From Sipunculus nudus (Eukaryota; Annelida; Sipuncula; Golfingiida; Sipunculidae), in NCBI GenBank assembly GCA_026874595.1, contig CM049322.1, positions 33,250,340 through 33,314,339 on the forward strand: a stretch of DNA of 64,000 nucleotides, written 5' to 3'. The position numbers and the translations under genes are program-made. This document shows positions 14,001-28,000 of this stretch, in pieces; positions within the stretch are counted from its first letter, which is position 1; each line of letters starts with the position of its first letter. Under the pieces are notes generated by a model that saw only the letters and a program-made list of their open reading frames with translations, made no database searches and was not told the origin of the DNA.

Positions 14001-17000
14001 TGTTTTTACTTATTTTAAACCATATACCTTTAAATTTGTTTAATTCAAAACATTTTTGCTGAATCATTTGTTAATCAATAAATACATTTAACCCTTTCCT
14101 TTATTCAGTGGATAAACTATATTTTAATAGTATTAAAATATTATATTTGATGCTGTATTGTACAGGTTATAAAGTTTCCATCACGATTATTATGTAAATG
14201 CTGCACACAAAAACAATAATTTTTTTCTGGGATTTAGACCGCGAACAAAACATTTTCATGGTCAGAGATCTGCCAGATCTAGACTTTATGCTTTGAACGG
14301 CTGTAAACATTTATCATCCATACGTAATAACTGACTGTTCTTTTTTTGTCAGTCATTTTAGAAATAACTCTCCTTTTGTACAGGTCTTGTTGGGGTCCTG
14401 AAGATCCTGCTGGCATACAAAAGAGGACTGTTGCCGGCAAACCTGCATTTAAAGAAACTCAATCCGAATATACCGTCCCTCCATGATGGCAGAATTAAAA
14501 TCGTCACACAGAACACGGAGTGGGTACCAGGATTGGCCGGGGTCAGCTCTTTTGGGTTTGGAGGAGTAAATGTCCATGCGATTCTGGCGCCAGATGACAC
14601 CACTGTCGGCGTGATTACCATTGCAATGCCCTTCTTGTTTCCTGTTACGGGCCGCACTCGGGACGCGGTACAGAAATCCATTGACCTCGTAGTAAAGAAC
14701 AAGCCAGACCTACATTTGCCTTCGTTGCTGTCTGTAAGATCTGCGCAACCTCCTGGTCCTTACCGAGCCCGTGGATATTACGTAGGAGGTACCGAAAATA
14801 CCCTACATGAGGTCAAGGTGAGTTCTATTAGGTCAGTGATAGACACCGGTGGCAGTGCTAGACAAGAAGCTGTGGATAAACAGTAACATTTAAGTCAAGA
14901 AAAAAATTAAAAGAAATAAAACGATAAAACCGTAGCTGAGATATATTAGTTTGTTACAATATGTTATTTTATAAATTAGACAATTAAGTCTTATGCTTGA
15001 TGAATGTCCTATCAGTGTTTCGTTGTTTATACTTACTACTAAATGTTTAGCTTGTAAAATAGGGTGTACTGAAAATATTGATGGAATAAAATATCCTTAT
15101 TTTACTGATCAGCTGAAAATTTAATAATATGCAGATGATGTAGCATTATTCATTTCTAATGAGCACTATCTTACATTTTGTCTCGGTATACTTGTTTATT
15201 TTACATTAATCCCTGGATTAAAAGTTAATAAAAAAAACCAAAAAAAAACTATCATGGGAAGGGGGGCATGGGATATTCTGAAAAAAAAATAGGTATGCTT
15301 AAGTGTGAACAGAACATGAAAATATTTGGGTGTTGTATTTCCCAACAAAGGTTATGCTGCAGATTTAAAGGAAAACTGGGTTGAACGAATACAAAATGTG
15401 ACATGTATGATATGTCATTGGTAATTTAAGTTTAATAGGGAAAATAACTGTTGTAAAGAGTTTATATCTCAGTTTATTGATTTATTAATGATTATGAGAG
15501 GTCCTGATGACATTCTTAGAAAAATTAATACTTTAATCATTAAAATTATATGGCAAAGTAATGGTAAAGCTGCTGAGAAAGTTAAAAGAAAAGTTGTTGT
15601 TCAAGAAAATAAGTATGGTGGAGTTAATATGGTCGATGTTGAAATAATAAACCGGGCTCTAATAAGACCCTGGGTAATCGATTAAAAGAAGCATAAACAA
15701 ATGAAATTCTTCCTTATTGGGCTAAAATACCATTATGGCTGCTAAATAGCAGAGGGAAAAACATGATGCTTTTCAAACGAAACTGTACATTTAAGGAACT
15801 TGTATGTAACATTGACAATATGCCTCTGTTTTATTAAGTATTAATTAAGACTTTTCTTAATGTCAAAGACTTGCACTCAGATGTCTCTGTATACGTTGAA
15901 ATGGGGAATAACAAAATTTAAATATAAAAGTAAAACACTGTTGTTAAAGAATGGATAAAGTGTGGAATCATATTTGTGTTTCAAATTGGACATTATATGA
16001 AATTTTATTCATTGCAAGAAATCAAAAGAATGGTTGAAGATAAGGGTATGCTACATTTTCAAAAATTAGCTTCGAAAAATGCTATGAATAACATTTCGTT
16101 CAGTACAAGGAATGAAAAAAAAATGATAAATATTATTCTTCCAATAAAATAAGAGCAAGTTTATGTATTCAGAGTAAGACAGAGCCAATTAGTCATCAAC
16201 ACTGGGTAAATAAGTTAACACGTGGACTTGACTGGGAACAGGTATGGACTACGTGTTAATTCACTTATCTGGAAAATAACCCATAATAAATATCCAACAA
16301 CTATCTGTTTAACAAAATGAATATACAGAATGATGAATGTTGTACATATGGTAATGAAGTTGAAACTATGGGGCATTTTTTTGTTAACTATAAACTAGTA
16401 AAAGGTCTTTGGAGTTATGTCGGAGATTTATTTCCTGTAAGTAAAGGCCTGAAACAATATCTTTTGGAATACATATTGAAGACTCTGATTTGCATAAATA
16501 TATTGATATAGCACTCTTGTGCATTTGTAAATTTAAGTATGGGTCATATCCAAATCTCTAATGTTTATTTCATCATGAATGTTATATGAGAAAAATGAAG
16601 ATGGAATATGTATGTGTTTACATGTTATCACTTTCTTGAATAAATATATCTAAAAAAAGTCTTATGCTTGATAACATTTATGAATTCAGCAAACGGCTAA
16701 AGAAGCCCATATATGATTGCGTTATTTAAAGATGCTTTGGTTAGTTATGGGTGGTTATGTTAATTGAAGGAATGAAATGAGATTAAAAGATGCTATGCAT
16801 TGATTTTATAATATATATCCATCAATCCTTGAACCGGGAAAGACAACATAATTTTACCAATGGCCTTATTATTATAATTATTATTCATTAAATTGTAGAA
16901 AAATAAAGACACTACATATAGTATAATTTGAGCTTAACTTAAGATAAGTTCAATTTGATCTGGACAAAAAAGTATGCCATTTTGGAGTGGTCAGACGAGT

Positions 17001-20000
17001 ACGCCGACGATCGTGAATTAATTAATTAGGTCTCTGACCAGGTATGATAGGGTTTGCCCAGGTGGGCGGGGCGCGTCTTTACACACGACCGACTTGGCTG
17101 ATGGTCGCTGGTCAGCGATTGTGACGGACCTCGCATTGATCTTGAGACAGTACAGCTTGGGTTGACAGCAGCGGGTCCCAGGGCGGTATCACGCGTCTAT
17201 TTCCGCGTTCCTAAAAGCCCTGGTTTAAATATCAGGGCTTTCAGGAACGCAGGTTAAGCGATTTTTTTTCGAAATTTCTTACGGACGCTCGGTCCTGGAG
17301 TTCAAAGCGTCCAATGGGACCCGTGATTTTCTGGCTTAAGGACCTTGTAACACTCAATAACCACTACCGACTGCCTCAAACGAAGCTGCCGGTGGTGTAA
17401 ACAACGCGGCTTACTTTTCGATGTAAGCATATATTCATAAAATGATATAATCATGGAATATTACACGAGATTCATTTCTTTTTGTACAAAAATCTCCAAA
17501 CTTTTACACATATCATCAACCCTCCAGACGCTCTAAACTCAGATGGGACTCCCCAAATTTTTTGTCTGAGCGTCCCGGACTCTTCAAATATCATAACCAT
17601 ATTTATTCGTATCTACATATAAATAACATATAATTTCAGGAGTTTTCCTCAGACCATACAATCCCCTCTGTTTGGTACGTGTTTCCGGGGATGGGGAGTC
17701 AGTGGCACGGGATGGGCAGGATGATGATGAAGCATTCTTCAGTGTTCATGGAGTCGATCATGCGGAGCCATAAAGCTTTACAGCAATATGACTTCAATCT
17801 GTACCAGTTACTTACCCAGGGTGTGCAGAAGGACCTCGAGTCACCAAAAAACTCGTTTGTCGGCATAACGTCAATACAGGTGGGATTCATTTTTTAAACA
17901 GTCTAAGCTAATATTCCAGCTCACAAGATTCTATGTGCATCTGCAGAATTCCATTCTAGTTTCGCACTACGTGACACAGACTCACACGTGATAATCCTGG
18001 CGTTTCCGAGGCTCGGTGTACCGCTTTTGTGGGTCCTGGATTTGTGCTGTCCCCGTTGTTGGGTCACAGCACTAAGGGAACCTGCACTCGTTTTTTTTAG
18101 TGAAACACGACTGGTGGGCACAGTGTTACCATAAAACCTGCCGAGCCGTCATCATATATGTGACTCACGATCTCAAAATAAACGAAAGCCCGTTGACCCT
18201 AACCTCTTCTTTTCTGTACCCAAACTAATCGTATCACTCCGCCAGAGAGATCGGATATAATTATATTAATTATTTGGCTACTCGTGGCCTTAAAATACAT
18301 TACAGACATTGTCCTGCTGTATGGAAAAACTAACCTTGAATCATCCGTTTAAGAGAAATCGTCACTAGATGGTCTTTAATTACCACTATGCTGACTATTT
18401 TCAGTACTTCTATGTGATGCTTTCAACAGCAAATCAAAGTCCTCATGATGCAGCACTTACATGATGCAGTAAAGGTTGCTGATTTAAAAATAACACGCAA
18501 GGAATTATGATTCCAAAATTGAAGAGGTAATTTCAGCATGCAAGATTGATGATTTGGTGATTCGGAAAAAAATGTAGATTGTTTTGCCATGGTAATGGTA
18601 ATATTAAATAAATACACTTAAACTTACACTTAAACTTACACTTAAACTTAAAACAAGAATGATGGCTCTATCATATAAGGGAATTAGTATTGTGGTCAAT
18701 ATCAGCATAAAAGAGTTAGTCTGAAAATTTTAATATTCACGTACATATCATGATCTGTTTATTCAACAGATCGCCCTTCTTGATGTACTCGAAGACCTTG
18801 GATTCCAGGCGGACGGATACGTAGGTCACTCGGTGGGTGAGTTGGCCTGTGCCTACGCGGACCGAACTCTGATAACCGAGCAGACGATACAGGCTGCGTA
18901 TTGGCGCGGACGCTGTATTGAAGAAGCGAACCTCGAAACAGGGGCCATGGCAGCGCTTGGTTCGTATATAGAAACTCTTAATCTTCTCTTGATCGAATCT
19001 TCATGATCACTTCCGCCAATGTCGTTTCTACTCAAATCTAACCTTTTTCCTGTTAGGGACTGTTAGGTGGGCAGATACAACTCAGCTCAACTGTCTAACG
19101 TCAAAAATAAAAATTTGTTAATTTTCACAAGCGCATACTTGCAAAATATTACATATTCCGTGAAGTCTTTACTAACAAAAGCTTCCATATATATTTGCCT
19201 TGACACAATTTTTATCTAACGAACTTGTTACGGACAACATTCTTATGCACAGCCTTCTTCACTACCTTATGCCTATGCCATCTGTGTATTTAGAAGCCGC
19301 GGGTCATAGTGGGGGACAGACAACCCGTGAACAGCAGAGTCATTCTGCGCAGTCTGATGATCATGTATAATAATATATAATGTTATACATAGTATGCATT
19401 ATCCATATTGACTTAACAACTATTAGTGTTGGGACCGCTGATTGATTATAATCGGTGATTGGTTGGCTGATACAGACGATCTAATTATCGATTTTGCATT
19501 GCCATAAAAGATTACAGCGTTTTCACGAAGGTTAGTCTTTACCCTGATGGAAGGTACGCTCTCCTTGTTTGTGACAAACTTTAGAACAATCTGTTTACTG
19601 ATAGATTCATGTCTAAGTTTACTATATAGACATGTAGGCTAAAGAGTTAGATATATTAGCCGATATTAGTACTGTACTGCAATTGAGAGGATGCATAAGT
19701 CCATGTTCGATCAGATATTTCTCACTCCTAGAGGTCATTTTTTACTGATGACTGTTCATAATAATAACATTAGGTTTGATTCTCAGGCACTGTTATCAGA
19801 AAATAATGTGGGCGGGCTTTTATGTATGGTTCGATAAAATGTAATATGAGCCTGGAAAGCATTAAAAAAGCAAACTATTTTGCTAAACAGAAAAAGCACT
19901 ACATAACAAAGAATATTTTTTGAAAGAAATGTCTGAGCCTCTGGAGTTCAGAATCGTAAGTTTCTATTAGAAATCAAAATGATTTTTTTTGCGGGTGATT

Positions 20001-23000
20001 AAAATTGACGCGGGCGATGCCTGAGAACCATACCTTTTATTTTATTTGGGCTTATAACTGTTTCCCCATTTCTCAAAAGCGACTTATAATCGATAATCGG
20101 TTGTTGATATGCTGTCAATGATCTATTTTGATCGATGGAACATATCCCAATATAAGTTATACAACCGAACATTTCCCCAGCCACGGAACTTAAGAGTTTT
20201 TACATGTTCTTTAGAGTGTCTTTCATTTTAACTGCCCATTCCATAGATATGATCGAATACTTTCGAAAGACTTTTGGCAAAGCTACGGTGGTCTTACTCA
20301 CAACAACATATCGGTTAATAGTTTTATGTCATCAAAACCCATATGGGCTATCTGTTTGTTCTGATTTGTCATTTGAACCCTTCATAAAATGTTTATCTTT
20401 TATTTTGCATTTTTAAAAAGTAATATAAAGTAATAATAGTGAGATATCAGAGTACTTATATTAAACTGTTTCTTTGTCTATTTTAACTGAATCTATCATA
20501 TACTGTTTGTTTATAAACCTCATTTTTCTTAACAAACAGGCATGACTTGGTTGGAAGCCGAGAAGAGGTGCCCTGAGGGCGTTGTCCCTGCCTGTCACAA
20601 CGGTCCGGACTCTGTCACAGTCTCCGGCCCTCAGAAGAACATACGATCATTCGTGGCGGACTTAAAGACAGAAGGGGTCTTCGCTAGAGAGGTTGACACG
20701 TCTGGTGTAGCATTTCACTCGTACCTTCTCCAACATGCCGCCCCGGCACTCAAGAATGCCCTCCAGCAGGTGAGACGAAGTTTTCACTGGTTTACATGTT
20801 ATATCCTTTTCACACTATAATACTTCCTTTCAACCTCACTAGCGCCTGCTACCGGCGACGGCTGACACTGTTTGTTCTGGTCCATTTGATTAACAAGAAA
20901 GATACATATGGTTTTATGTTTAACGATGGAAATATAAATTCTACCTTATCTCTTCTGGACAAGTTTTCTGACTCTGGATTATATTTAATTACACTTGATA
21001 AAACCCACATGACAGGGATAATCGACCCGAACATTGAGCAAGATCTCAGAAAAATTATTAACAGAATTAGAATTAATCTAATTAAAATGATGTTCTTATG
21101 CTTTTATATTTGTGATGATTGAACCAACCAATCTCTGTCGATGATATGGTATATTAAAACCATGAGCCACTTGTGTGTTTATACTTGATGAAACAGTCTG
21201 CTTAACAAAAGGCAGCCAAGGCACATCAGCTTCAATAATCTGGTAACGTACACATAGCCATATTCTGGCTTAATTCTGTATTCGGTTGCTCATTTTATCA
21301 GGTAATTTATTATTATGGATGCCAGGGTTATATATTTTACAGTTAGCTATTATGTTAATAGAATTAATATCATCGTTCCCCGTCATAATGAACGTCAACA
21401 TCAACCTCATTATGGCTTATTTGTCCTGTATTTTGAATCTTGACGATGATGTGTAAGAGGTTTGCATACATATATTTACAGACGATGTTTATATCTTATC
21501 ATATGTCCAGAGCGAAATCCGTCTTTGTCAGATTCGACATGATAAAGCTTATGCATTTGCCAGAGAAATTGTTAAGTTTATTATAGTTTTATGTTTTTTT
21601 TAAAGTTAAGACCTGATATTTAAAATCAGGTAAGATCTATTGAATAATTGTAGATCATACCAGACGCCAAAAGCCGCAGCAGTAAATGGAAAAGTAGTTC
21701 AATTCCAAAGGAGAGATGGGACGACGAAACTGCAAAGTATTCTTCCGCGGAGTACCATGTTAACAATTTCCTGAATCCGGTACTATTTGCTGAGGCGTTG
21801 GAGCACATTCCACAGGGCGCAGTGGTGGTAGAGATCGGACCTCATGGCCTCCTGAACCCAGTCCTGCGACGGTCGCGGAAGGATCTACGAGCTCTGATTA
21901 GCCTGATGAAACGTAACCATGACAACAACTATGAGTTCTTCCTGTCCAATATTGGAAAGTAAGTGTTGTAAAATATGAAGAGATATATAGCCTTTTATGG
22001 CAATCGTTTATGGCAATCGATCACGGTAAGGTACTAATTTTCTTATACCTCTATTGAATGTAACATGTGTGTTTAATTTTGTGTATATATATTAACTTTT
22101 TTTTTATATTAACGTTAGATATATGTTTCATTGAACGAATGCTTAACAAATTGACCGTCATTGATTTAAATCATCTAGCAGTGGGAAATCGCATTTAAAC
22201 ATGACAAAATGTAAATTAATGTTATTAAAGTTTTTCAGGCAAATTGCATAAGTTACCTTGGAGAAATAAACAAGGGTTTTTTATATTAATTTAATTGTTC
22301 ATTGTATGTTATTTAAATATATATCGCATAAAATAATATTTGTGAAAATACATGACTATTTGACAATTTCGATAGGTGCTTCATGAGTGGGGTAGAGCTT
22401 CATTATACCAAACTTCAACCGGAACTACAATATCCAGTTCCGTCGACGACGCCAACTATCTCCCCGGTAGTTTTATGGAAGCACGACCATGAGTGGCTCG
22501 TCCCGAAGTATACTCCTAATAAAGGTGGCGTAAATGTATGTTCTGTTTCCCTGGACCCACAGAACGAATACCACTACGTTAAAGACCACAAGATAGACGG
22601 CAGAGTTTTGTTTCCGGCGGCAGGGTACATCCATCTTGCTTGGAAAGCTCTTGCTAAAGAGACCGGAAGTAATCTGAATCAGTGTCCGGTTACAGTTAGG
22701 GACTTTAAGATTCACAGGGCCACCGTGTTGACAACATCAGGTATATTATTCTACATCCAAGTAATCTTAACGGTTCTTTTTTTGGTGCAGGTAATCACCT
22801 CAAATTTGTACATGTATATGCAAAATCTACAAAAAAGTAATGTAAATGTTTGATACCTTTTTGATGACTAGCTCTGCTCATGCTCATGAAAATAATTACA
22901 GTAATTACTGAACCCACTTTTGAGCGATAGCGTTTGAAAATGATTGTTCACGCTGGTTAAAGCTATGATATTCACCTATCAAAAGAAGTTGTGTCACTCT

Positions 23001-24981
23001 AGGGGAATAAGAAATGATTTTGACCATGCGGGTATGCAGTATAACAATGTTACAATTATCAGCTGAAAAACATGAAATCTACATATAAAATCCGCTTATA
23101 TGTTTCAATTTTTTCAGATTTGGTGGAGTTGCAAGTTGAAATGACGCCTCACAATGGGCAATTTGACATCCTTGAAGAAGATACAGTTGTGGCTTCTGGA
23201 TGTATAACAACTGGGGTATCAGAGAAGAAAAATCGACCTGTTTGGGTCAAAACTCCAGGACACAGTGCACGTGACACAACCGAGAACGAGGTCGTGTTAC
23301 TGACAGACGATGTGTACAAAGAACTCCGTGTAAGAGGGTACGACTACGGGCCAGAATTCAAGGATATTGTGTCTCTTAACAGCAAAGGTAAATTTGCAAA
23401 CCTATCACAAAGGCACAAGAAGCACTATAAACAGTGACAGTATTTGATGTTTGAGATAGGCTCGCCAATGTTTTGGAAATAGTGAGATAATGAAAGAATA
23501 AACAAAAAAATCTAATAGATTCATGTCATCCCCGTTCATGGGTTCAAACACCGAGGAACTGCGCCTTTGGTGCACTCATTTGTGCGTTAAACAGTACTCT
23601 TTGGTATATTCTCCCCATTATGCCCGCAGAGCGCTCATGCTTGGTGGGGGCCGACCGTAAAATTTTTCACCGCCTCGCTGAGAATCAAACTCGAGATCTC
23701 CCGGCTTTGAGCCCCGTGCTCTTACAGGGGGCCACGAGAGCTGGTAAGACCAAGAACAGCATAAAATGGCATGTCTGCTTTATACAGTTTGGAGTGTGAA
23801 CAGTTGAGTGGGAAACTATTCGGCCCTCTCTTCTGGCGACCGAGTTTCGGATCCCGGCGGGCTATAAGATTTAGTCGTAGTGACCCATCCAAGATCGGTG
23901 GTTTTCTACGGGTCCTACATCTACAATTTGTGCCATGGAGAAAGCTTTATATTTGATATTTTACTAGTATAATGTATGTAAAAGTATGTAAAATATGCTT
24001 ATAGTTTATACAGTCAAGGTTTGGATTTTATCAAAGCTAGGTGTATCCTAAAAATCAGTTGCAAGGATGATCCTCCCTGATCGTCCGTACAATTTACCAA
24101 AAATAACACTGAATTTGCTATTCTGTAATGTACCTCACCAACAACAGTGAGTGTCCGAAATATGGTGCTACCCATGTACTTAAATATTAATTATGCTGAC
24201 TCCCTGCAGTCCTTTACTGGGTTTGTGCGTTTAATGAAATTGAAGTATGCACGACTTAAGTCCTTTTGGGGCTGATTGTGAGACCTAAATTGCAGCATGC
24301 AGACTCAGAACCTTTCTCTATTATCCTGCATTATTAGCTCTGAGTATGCATTCAGAGCGCAATCAACAACAAAGAGGAAGTCTCGCTGAAAAATTCCTAT
24401 CATCTTGGTGACTTCCTGGAAACTGCGCAGGTTAAAAAGTTTTAAGTACCTCAAGCCTGTCTTTTTGTCACTGTCTTAGACTGCGTCTGAAAGCATGGAT
24501 GGGGTCCAGGTGGGTGCTAACACACAGCTCTCTCAACTCTCATGCCTTCATAAACTGGCGTACCATCAGCAAATACCTTCAGGACAAACAACTTTTGAAA
24601 TGATCTTCTAGAGCAAAAAGAGGTTAGCTGTATCCAAAGCTTTCTTGAGGCCGATGAGGGTCGAGTACTGCAACAGAACAGGAGTAGAGGGCAATGTTCA
24701 ATCGCACTGGGTTCCTGCTTATGTACGGTTATGTACATTTTCTGTTTTAGCTACTTCGGGTCAGGTGAGATGGAAGAATAACTGGGTAACATTCCTGGAT
24801 GCCGTCCTACAAGTCCATGCATTCCGCAACCGGAACAGGGCACTACGTCTGCCAATAGAGATAGAGTATTTGGAAATCAACCCACTGACGCACGAAACGT
24901 CTTTGAAAAACACAGGACATCACTTTGGTAACCTACATATTCCAGCTTTAAAGTACTATCAAATACAAAACTTACAATCTG

Positions 24982-25020
<39 letters not shown>

Positions 25021-28000
25021 TCTAACCTTTTCCATTAGCCCCTTGTTCATCCACCAACTTCGCCTATCACCAACATGGGCAAAGTCCAGATTTTCTTACC
25101 ACTTATTAACCTTCTTTTTTTGCTAGCCTCGCTATCCGCCATCCTCCAGGTGTTTTTTTACCCAAATCTGTCACATTCCCTTGATCATACACCAACTTCA
25201 TCATCCCAGCTTGTTTGGAGTTGTTTGGCGAAATCTAATATCAGCTGAGTGACCGGTGTTGATTTCACACCTAGTGTTGTTTGAATAAGTGACATTAAAT
25301 GAGGCAAAACAGATTATTAGTTTGGAGCAATTAAAAAGAGTACGAGGTCAAGCAGTATACATATCATCTAGAGACAACAGCGAACCTCGGGGGGATTGTC
25401 CTTAATGACGCCGTTCGTTGGACGAAGCGTGCCTGGGATTCTGTTAGCAGCTGCAGCATCGGCAGTTGTTGAAAACACAGGATTTATATCCAGAGGTGAC
25501 CAGCAAAATGAAACAGATCGGCACGGCGGTCCAGAAGCAAACATTATCTTTTCTTTTATACTAAGAGTGACAGATTGCCTCGGGATTGACCACAGTGCAC
25601 GCAAGTCTCATCAGGAATGCGTCAATGCCGATCAGAATATAGGAACAGCACAATTTTTGAGCGATCAAGATATCGTGGCAAAAGTGACAGACTACGATGA
25701 TACAGCCCGTCCGACCTCTGAACCTGAGGAAATAGTTCCCTACTTCCGCACACTTCCGCTTAAGTCCGTTAGGCCATGAAGACCGTCCTATGATATTTCG
25801 AGAGCTCCAACTACATCGAACAGTCCGATATTGACGCATTTTACAGAAAAGACCAAATAATAACTGCTCTTCAATCACAAGCTGACAAACAATGCTCCAT
25901 TGCGAAATTCTTTGGGGCACACTCGGATGGAAATGAAACAGCACCAGTAGGATTTTATATTTTTACCGGATATATTATACATCTATATCTTTGTAAATAA
26001 ATTGTTCATACGGTATTTTTCTGTAATTATTTGTATTTTTTCCTTTATGTGAATAAAGTTATATAAATGTATAAAATATTGTTTATTTTAATATGACTAG
26101 TTAAAGACGAGCCTTAGAAATGCATGGCCCGATTTTAGCTACCCTGCACATCTCATTTGGACAACTCGATCAACCACCATCCTCACTTACCGCCAAAAAT
26201 TCCCCCAGCCCCAAGGATGGCGAATGCAAGGGGTTATACTGTATATAGTGTGTATGTTTGAAGTTGATGGTTAATTTATTGAGTATGATTGAGTATGGCG
26301 ATATAAAATGAATTCTTATACAAAACTTTAAAAAGCGAAGGGAAAATGGGAAACTTTAGAAACAAAGGATGTAATGTTACTTTCATCGATATTACAATTT
26401 ACATGTTGTTAACTTAGATAAACATTGATATGAAATATCATTTTGTTTGGGCTTCCAAATGGATATTCCATTTGAATTTATCGACGGCCCTCCGAACTTC
26501 AGTAACAGAATCAAATCTAAGCGTATTGTTTCGTGTTACTGTAATACATAATCTAATCATTTGGCATATATATAAGGCTAACCCTGATCGATATATCACG
26601 TTTATGATTATTTGCATAAAAGTATGATCACATAAGATGGCTTAGATTTGTACTAACACAACAAAAACTTATAAACCTGGGATCATACATGTCTTAATTC
26701 GGTATTTATTGGGTCGATTGGTATAGTAGTAAACTGTGTAAATATGATATGTAATAATATATATGAAATAAATGAACATCAGGGGTGGAGGAACTTGCAT
26801 CCTGTGATCTCTTGAAGACCTACTCAGCATATATATTTTTTCTTGTTTAAGGATATGACGTCACAGGTGACGAGATCACGCATGCTATGAAGGCTGGAGG
26901 TGTCACCATGAGCGGTGTCCACTTAAAACCGACGCCGAGATCAGATACTCAAAAACCTGTCTTAATGGAACTTACATTCATCCCATATATAGAAGTGGTG
27001 TCGAATAAATCGGCAAAAGAGTTAGAAAATTACAAGGAGCGTTGCGCATGCGCTGCCAGTAAGGTACTCATGAAGCTTGACACAACTACTGACACCCATA
27101 TTGCCAGTGGACACGGAAATGGGAATCATAGAAATGATTCAAATGGAAATGTAAAATTTCCAAATTCAGAAAAAATGATTGGAGAAGTTTATTCATTGGA
27201 AGAAAGTTTACTGCATCAGTTAAAAAGGTTTTCCTGCAAATCCACTGATCAGCTAACAGCCCCAGCTGTTGATCTTCAAGGACTCCAGACATCTTTGGAT
27301 ACAGACTGTCTTTTACAGACACTTAAGGCTCCGCCTCGCATACAGACTTACCTGGATATTGTGATCGAAAATCAAAATTCTTTTAAAATTAAATTGCTGC
27401 ATGCGCAAAATCCGCTCCCGAACATGCCATCACTCAAGGGTTGTCTGACAAACATTGTCTCAAAATCGCCATTAATAACTTATTCTGTGACAAATTGTAC
27501 GATTCATTGCCAAGGTAAGTTATCCACACACGTGAACTTAGATGCGCCAGATAAATTGTTGAATCTGGATTCGTTACCCGATTGGTGTAAAGTACACAAC
27601 GTTGTGGTGGTGAGTTATTTATCTTTCCTCACAGATAATGTCCAGAAAATGCTTAATTCTCTGAAAGAAATGGTTAATGAGCAGGGCTTCATACTGCTAC
27701 AAGAAATCACGGCTTCCGAGAGAATCACCAAAGCGTTGGGATTCCTAAATGGAATAAGTGCCACAAATCTAGCCAAAGTACAATCATTGTCTCTGGATGC
27801 ATGGCAACAGATGTTCTTACGCGAAGGGTTAGATACGGTTGCCATGCATCATGATGGACTACTTTCTACCTTATTCCTTCTGCGGAGGAAGCCACATTCC
27901 GCTCTCTATTCGATGTTGCTGGTCGCGGATGAAGAAAAAGAGTTCGAATGGATAGATAAAGCTAAAGAGAAGTTATCGAAACTGGATAAACCAACGGACA

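Larger units (their letters stand above)
2233..18303. repeat. Left arm of a large inverted partial duplication
   Basis: This arm holds upstream DNA and exons 1-8 of the polyketide synthase, plus the start of intron 8. It is repeated in reverse orientation at about 46110-54620. Matching blocks lie in upstream DNA (2.3 kb vs 54.5 kb), exons 1, 2, 4, 5, 7 and 8, and introns 1, 2, 5, 7 and 8. The arm is longer than its partner because of a LINE insertion here and deletions there. The edges were judged by eye and may be off by tens of bases. Confidence 0.85.

Noticed and set aside
20796-21122. 108-aa frame in intron 10
   Set aside because: It reads through intron sequence, lacks an acceptor consistent with the PKS frame, and the AT domain is complete without it. 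Possibly a repeat fragment; not called.
25396-25779. Extra PKS exon in the 127-aa frame of intron 14
   Set aside because: Exons 14 and 15 already join in phase at a FAS-like junction, and the frame lies inside a TA-flanked transposon relic.
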